A DNA stretch of 64,000 nucleotides from Bondarzewia mesenterica. Lineage: Eukaryota; Basidiomycota; Agaricomycetes; Russulales; Bondarzewiaceae. The DNA is taken from NCBI GenBank assembly GCA_004802705.1, contig SGPL01000044.1:12475-76474 (forward strand). Direction: 5' to 3'. The notes under the pieces were generated by a model that did no database searches, was not told the origin of the DNA, and worked only from the letters and a program-made list of their open reading frames with translations. Shown here piece by piece: positions 60,124-64,000 of the stretch. A program made the position numbers and the translations under genes. Each line of letters starts with the position of its first letter. Within the stretch, counting starts at the first letter, position 1.

Positions 60124-61575
60124 TCACCGCCATCCGCCATCACCATTCGCGTGCCTCGACGGAGGCGCTCTGTCATCGAGCCGGTCGTCCTTTTCGTCGC
60201 GTCGTCTATCGTCCCTGCGGCGATCATAATAAGGGTCAGGGCCTCTTCGGTCATCATAATAACCCCCCCGCCGATCATCGTACCCTGCAGGTCTTCTTTC
60301 ATCATAATCCCTCCGCGGCGGAGGCGACCTGGGGGGGCGGCGATCATCCACGTCATTGCGGCGGGGAGGAGAGCGGGATCTGTCACGGCGGTAAGGCCTG
60401 TCTTCGCGATAAGAGCGCTCATAGCGATCGTCGCGGCGGTCATCCCTGTGACGATCGTCGCGGTAACGGTCATCCACACGGCGCTCATCACGACGATAAT
60501 TGTCCGGGCCACGCTGTATTTAACTGTAAGATTTAATTTGCCTCGATTATAATGAGGTACACACGTCGTCTGGCATAGTCACTCGAACTGCTTGACCGCG
60601 GAGATCTTTGCTATCAAGTTCTTTGACGGCTCTTTCAGCATCCTCGCGAACTAGATACTCAAGAATTCTGCACCCATACTCGGATTAGAGATTGAAGTGA
60701 TGCTGGCCAACAAAGAAAACTCACCCAGTGCCGACATTGTCGCGGTCAATGTCGGCAAATGAAACGCTACCAACTTCGCGACCGAAGTCCTTGAGGTCCT
60801 GAGTACGGGATGGATTAGCACTGGCACTCCATACGCCAACGATAGAATGGCCAGAAACGTCCCGGACTTGGAACAATAAGGATACTCAGAGCAATCAAGG
60901 AACCAGATTGGCCGAGAGCGCGTAGAAATGCAGTCATAAAAAATAGCGAGCCATCGCCGTACCTGCCAGCTAGTATCTCTGGAGATGCCGGACACAAGGA
61001 TACGGATGCCTGGAGGCCTCCTCGAGCGAGGGGCGCTATCCTGCATATGAGCAAACCCCTAAAGAGTGGAGCATTTGAAGAAATTACCCATATCTGTCAT
61101 CATAAGGTTCACGGCGGGGGCGCGACTCCTTGGCGAACTCAACAACAATGCTGAAAACAAAGCATTGAGTGGGTCGGTGACTGCCACAATCGCTTGCGTG
61201 AACTTACTTAGAGCCCAAAAAGGTTTTTCCATTGAAATGGTGCATGGCATCTTCCGCATCCTAAGCTTCGTGGTCAAAACTGGGGCGAAAATATTACGCA
61301 GACCATATAAGACTTGCCCTTGAGCTCTCGAACTCGACGAAGCCAAAGCCTATACCGATCGATAAAACGGACTTTCCCATAGCAGGAAGACGGAAGATAC
61401 TTACCCGTCATGACTCTGCAGTCAACGATTTTGCCATATCCATCAAAAAACTTGGAAACGTCGTCGGTCCTAGTGTCGGGGGGCAATTCTGTGGCACGAA
61501 GGCGATATGAGAGTTTATATTTGTAGATAGTATGCGAGGGAGGTACGTACTGCCGAGATAGAGACGACGGGCCAT
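60124..61575 (-). CDS. SR-family RNA-binding protein with two RRMs (Srp2/Npl3-like)
   Basis: Splicing or mRNA-export factor. The ATG at 61575 gives MARRLYLG, an intron, then KLPPDTRTDDVSKFFDGYGK (RRM1 RNP2 region), GFGFVEFESSR (RNP1) and DAEDAMHHFNGKTFLGS. A linker (IVVEFAKESRPRREPYDD) precedes RRM2 (RILVSGISRDTSWQDLKDFG, then VSFADIDRD, EYLVREDAERAVKELD and LRGQAVRV). The C-terminal exon (60124-60477) is a long RD/RS tract (DDRYRDDRHRDDRRDD, RDRSRSPPRR). The intron at 61261-61317 starts with GC instead of GT (GCAAGT donor). About seven introns. A nuclear protein, probably SR-kinase regulated. Confidence 0.9.
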
Positions 61576-62290
61576 GATGATAGAGAGGGTCAGAAAGAGT
61601 GATGAAGTTGGTGTGGTGACAACTGACAACGGCTTCAGTAGGAGTTGAACTCTTCTAGCTGAGTTCGAATCTTCCCCTGTGCACGGACCATTTGGCCCCC
61701 GCGATTCTGCCGTGTGACAAACATTTAATAAGCTCATTTTGTTCGCAGATGAATTAGGCGCAGATGCAAAACAGGTTTCAACGGAAAAGAAATTATGATC
61801 TGCAAGTGTGAGTGACATGCATGAAGATGTGAAGATATGTACCGTAGATTCTTCACTCCAATTCTTTGCTGTGTGATCTTACCACTTTTGGTAAAAGAAT
61901 ATTGTGTGAACATCCGACTGGTCTCCCCCAAGAGCTACTCCTCTTCGTTCTTATACAGTAGAACTTGAGGTACACTTAACACTACCTTGTGCGGTGATGC
62001 TCAACTAATGCAAAAATTGGGCGCGTTGCCAGGATGCGTATCATGTAAATTTGCCCCAAACGCTACATAATGAACTCATATGGAAGGAGCGAAAAGCAAA
62101 ACATCGAATGCTCGAATACAAAACTAATAACTGCGAGAAAATTAGATTTGACGCTCGACACCGAACGAACAGCGAAGCGTATAGAGCTAAATATGAACGA
62201 GTGACACAAAAAGTGGGGGGAAAATATAGACAGATGTGCCGCGCAAACGAGGAGACAGGGGACAAAAGTAGGACAAAAGCGTCGGCTGGC
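61576..62290. other. Intergenic, SR-protein promoter and NFS1 3' flank
   Basis: About 700 bp. It holds the upstream region of the SR gene and the 3' flank of NFS1. Only short frames; nothing else is seen. Confidence 0.5.
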
Positions 62291-64000
62291 TTAGTGCTGC
62301 GACCAATCTATGGAGTTGATATCAATACCCTCCTGTACCATTTCCCACAGCGGACTCATATCGCGCAGCCTCTGCACAGTTGCAATGATCTTCTCAACGA
62401 CATAGTCGATCTCTGCCTCCGTCGTGAATCGCCCAATACCGAAGCGGAGAGACGAATGTGCCATATCTTCAGCGGCGCCTATCAATCAAGTTAGAGATAC
62501 CCTCGGTAGTAAAGTTCCTGAAAGGCGTACCAAGAGCGCGGAGCACATATGAGGGCTCAAGCGAAGCGGAAGTGCAGGCACTTCCTGAAGAAAGGGCGAC
62601 ATCCTGGAACTTGGATTGAACAACTCAGACGCAAAAGATAAAGGGAGTTACAGACCTTCAAAGCCATTAACAAACTCTCCCCTTCAACGTATGCGAAGCT
62701 GAGATTGACACATCCTGGGTAACCATTCGCATCTCCATTTCGGACGACATGATCGACTTGCGAGTTGATCTTTGTGATCAGACGCTGTGACAGCTCCTCA
62801 ATACGTGCATGATCTCTCTGAAAGTAAAGGAATATCAGTATCAGGTATTCCGAAGTATTGGTACGAAACGACAGTAACGCTCAGTACCCCTGCACGTAAG
62901 TCACGGCCAAGTCGACAGCTCAGGATCCTGACAGGACCTTCACGAGCGTTGAGAAAGTCACCCGGCTCTCCAGCGAAGCTGGCGTGCAGTTTCATCACTG
63001 CGCCCAGAAAAGAAAAAAACTCACCGCCATTTCCAACTTCGCAATTCTCGCAGCCTCGCCCATGCCAACTGCTAATGCAGCTGGGAGTGTCCCACTCCGC
63101 AATCCTCTTTCTTGCCCTCCTCCGCTCAAAATAGGCTCCAGGCGTACCCTCGGTCGTCGCCTCACGTAAGCGGCGCCTATCCCCTTCGGCCCATAGATTT
63201 TGTGCCCCGAGATACTCATGAGGTCAACATTCATCTCGTTCACGTCTACTGGCACCTTTCCCACCGCTTGCGCAGCATCAGTATGAAGGTACACCCCGCG
63301 ATGCCGCCGAGCAATCTGCCCAATTTCCTTTATGGGTTGGATGACGCCCGTCTCATTATTGACGGTCATGATGGAGATGAGGGAAGTGTCAGGGCGAATG
63401 GTCTTCTCGAGCTCTTCCAGATCGATAACTCCATTATGTTGCACAGGAAGGTATGTCACATCGAAACCCTCTTCTTGGAGTTTGCGACATGAGTCAAGTA
63501 CACATTTGTGTTCCTGTAACATCATTAGAGTGGTCGCAAAAGCAATTCACGGCACATACCGTTTGGGTTGTAATGATATGCTTTTTCTTTTCCTTGTGGA
63601 AGCGGGCAACACCCTTGATGGCCATATTGTTCGTCTCCGTGGCTCCGGAGGTGAAGATGATATCTTTTGTGTCTGCGCCGATTAGGTCGGCAATGTGCTA
63701 CGATTGATATCATAAATGAGTACAAGCTGTAGGCAAGGATGATTTTGAAACTCACCTTTCGCGCGTCCTCAACTGCCTTCTCAGCTTCCCACCCGTAAGC
63801 GTGTGTCCGGCTATGGGGATTGCCGTATTGATCAGTCAGGTATGGAAGCATTGCGTCCAATACGCGTGGATCTACAGGAGTTGTCGCCTATACTAAGGTA
63901 AGAACTTGTGCCTTCAGGAAGGAAATGTAAGATACGTACTTGCATATCAAGGTAAATGGGACGAGCTTTGTCTTTCATGGAACCTTCGCGACGCGGCATT
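62291..64000 (-). CDS. NFS1: Cysteine desulfurase NFS1, 5' end beyond window
   Basis: PLP enzyme that takes sulfur from cysteine for mitochondrial Fe-S cluster assembly and tRNA thiolation. Seen in order: [89 protein letters not shown] and [14 protein letters not shown] (PLP lysine). Then [26 protein letters not shown] and the active-site loop [15 protein letters not shown] (Cys codon near 62575). The end is [17 protein letters not shown] and [15 protein letters not shown], stop at 62291. The last window bases encode [14 protein letters not shown]; the mitochondrial presequence and true start lie outside, or an internal Met is used. Several introns of 50-60 bp. Confidence 0.95.

Noticed and set aside
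61650..61690. Possible tRNA half (AGTTCGAATCT)
   Set aside because: No matching T-stem or acceptor stem on either strand.

Overview
The window is nuclear DNA of a basidiomycete fungus, most likely an Agaricomycete. Nearly every gene is broken by many short GT-AG introns of about 45-75 bp. Neighbours are packed head-to-head or tail-to-tail, and the gene set is typical of mushrooms: a cerato-platanin, a P450, a DUF7704-type membrane protein and a DUF6729-type transposase. Both ends cut a gene. The first ten bases and position 5095 contain N, so this is draft sequence.

Layout: 1-4295 (-) class II P-type cation ATPase, 3' end missing; 6227-8270 (-) cytochrome P450; 9435-9905 (-) DUF7704-like membrane protein; 11521-12131 (-) small SBDS-N/Rtc3-like protein; 12529-22405 (-) MLH3, split by a 6.36-kb DNA transposon; 22632-24046 (+) NUP42/Amo1-like FG nucleoporin; 24565-26118 (+) TIM54; 26258-33012 (-) HFM1/MER3 meiotic helicase; 33248-33768 (+) CKS1; 34476-34892 (-) cerato-platanin; 35862-40392 (+) insulysin-type M16 protease; 42840-46527 (+) unknown membrane-anchored protein; 46814-49070 (-) RPA1; 49664-51133 (-) indoleamine 2,3-dioxygenase; 53266-55632 (-) 3-hydroxyisobutyryl-CoA hydrolase; 55790-58267 (+) tubulin cofactor E; 60124-61575 (-) two-RRM SR protein; 62291-64000 (-) NFS1 cysteine desulfurase, 5' end missing.

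The main discovery is at 12922-19300. The conserved C-terminus of MLH3 (ACR and CxHGRP motifs) lies at 12529-12929 and the rest of the gene at 19293-22405. Between them is a complete-looking element of 6363 bp. It is flanked by a perfect 8-bp duplication (GAGCTTTC) and ends in 22-bp imperfect inverted repeats sharing the core CATTCCAAGGG. It carries two intact genes on the opposite strand to MLH3: a 224-residue protein of unknown function and a 1258-residue, 13-exon transposase. The transposase has an N-terminal zinc ribbon (DUF6729-like), an acidic-residue core, a PCNA-binding (PIP-box-like) motif, SUMO-binding-like stretches and a C-terminal cysteine cluster. Removing the element and one duplication restores the MLH3 reading frame exactly.

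Most other genes are housekeeping: genome maintenance and meiosis (MLH3, HFM1, RPA1, CKS1), mitochondrial functions (TIM54, NFS1, HIBCH), RNA and nuclear transport (SR protein, NUP42), and protein or tubulin handling. MLH3 and HFM1/MER3, both of the class I crossover pathway, lie only about 4 kb apart.
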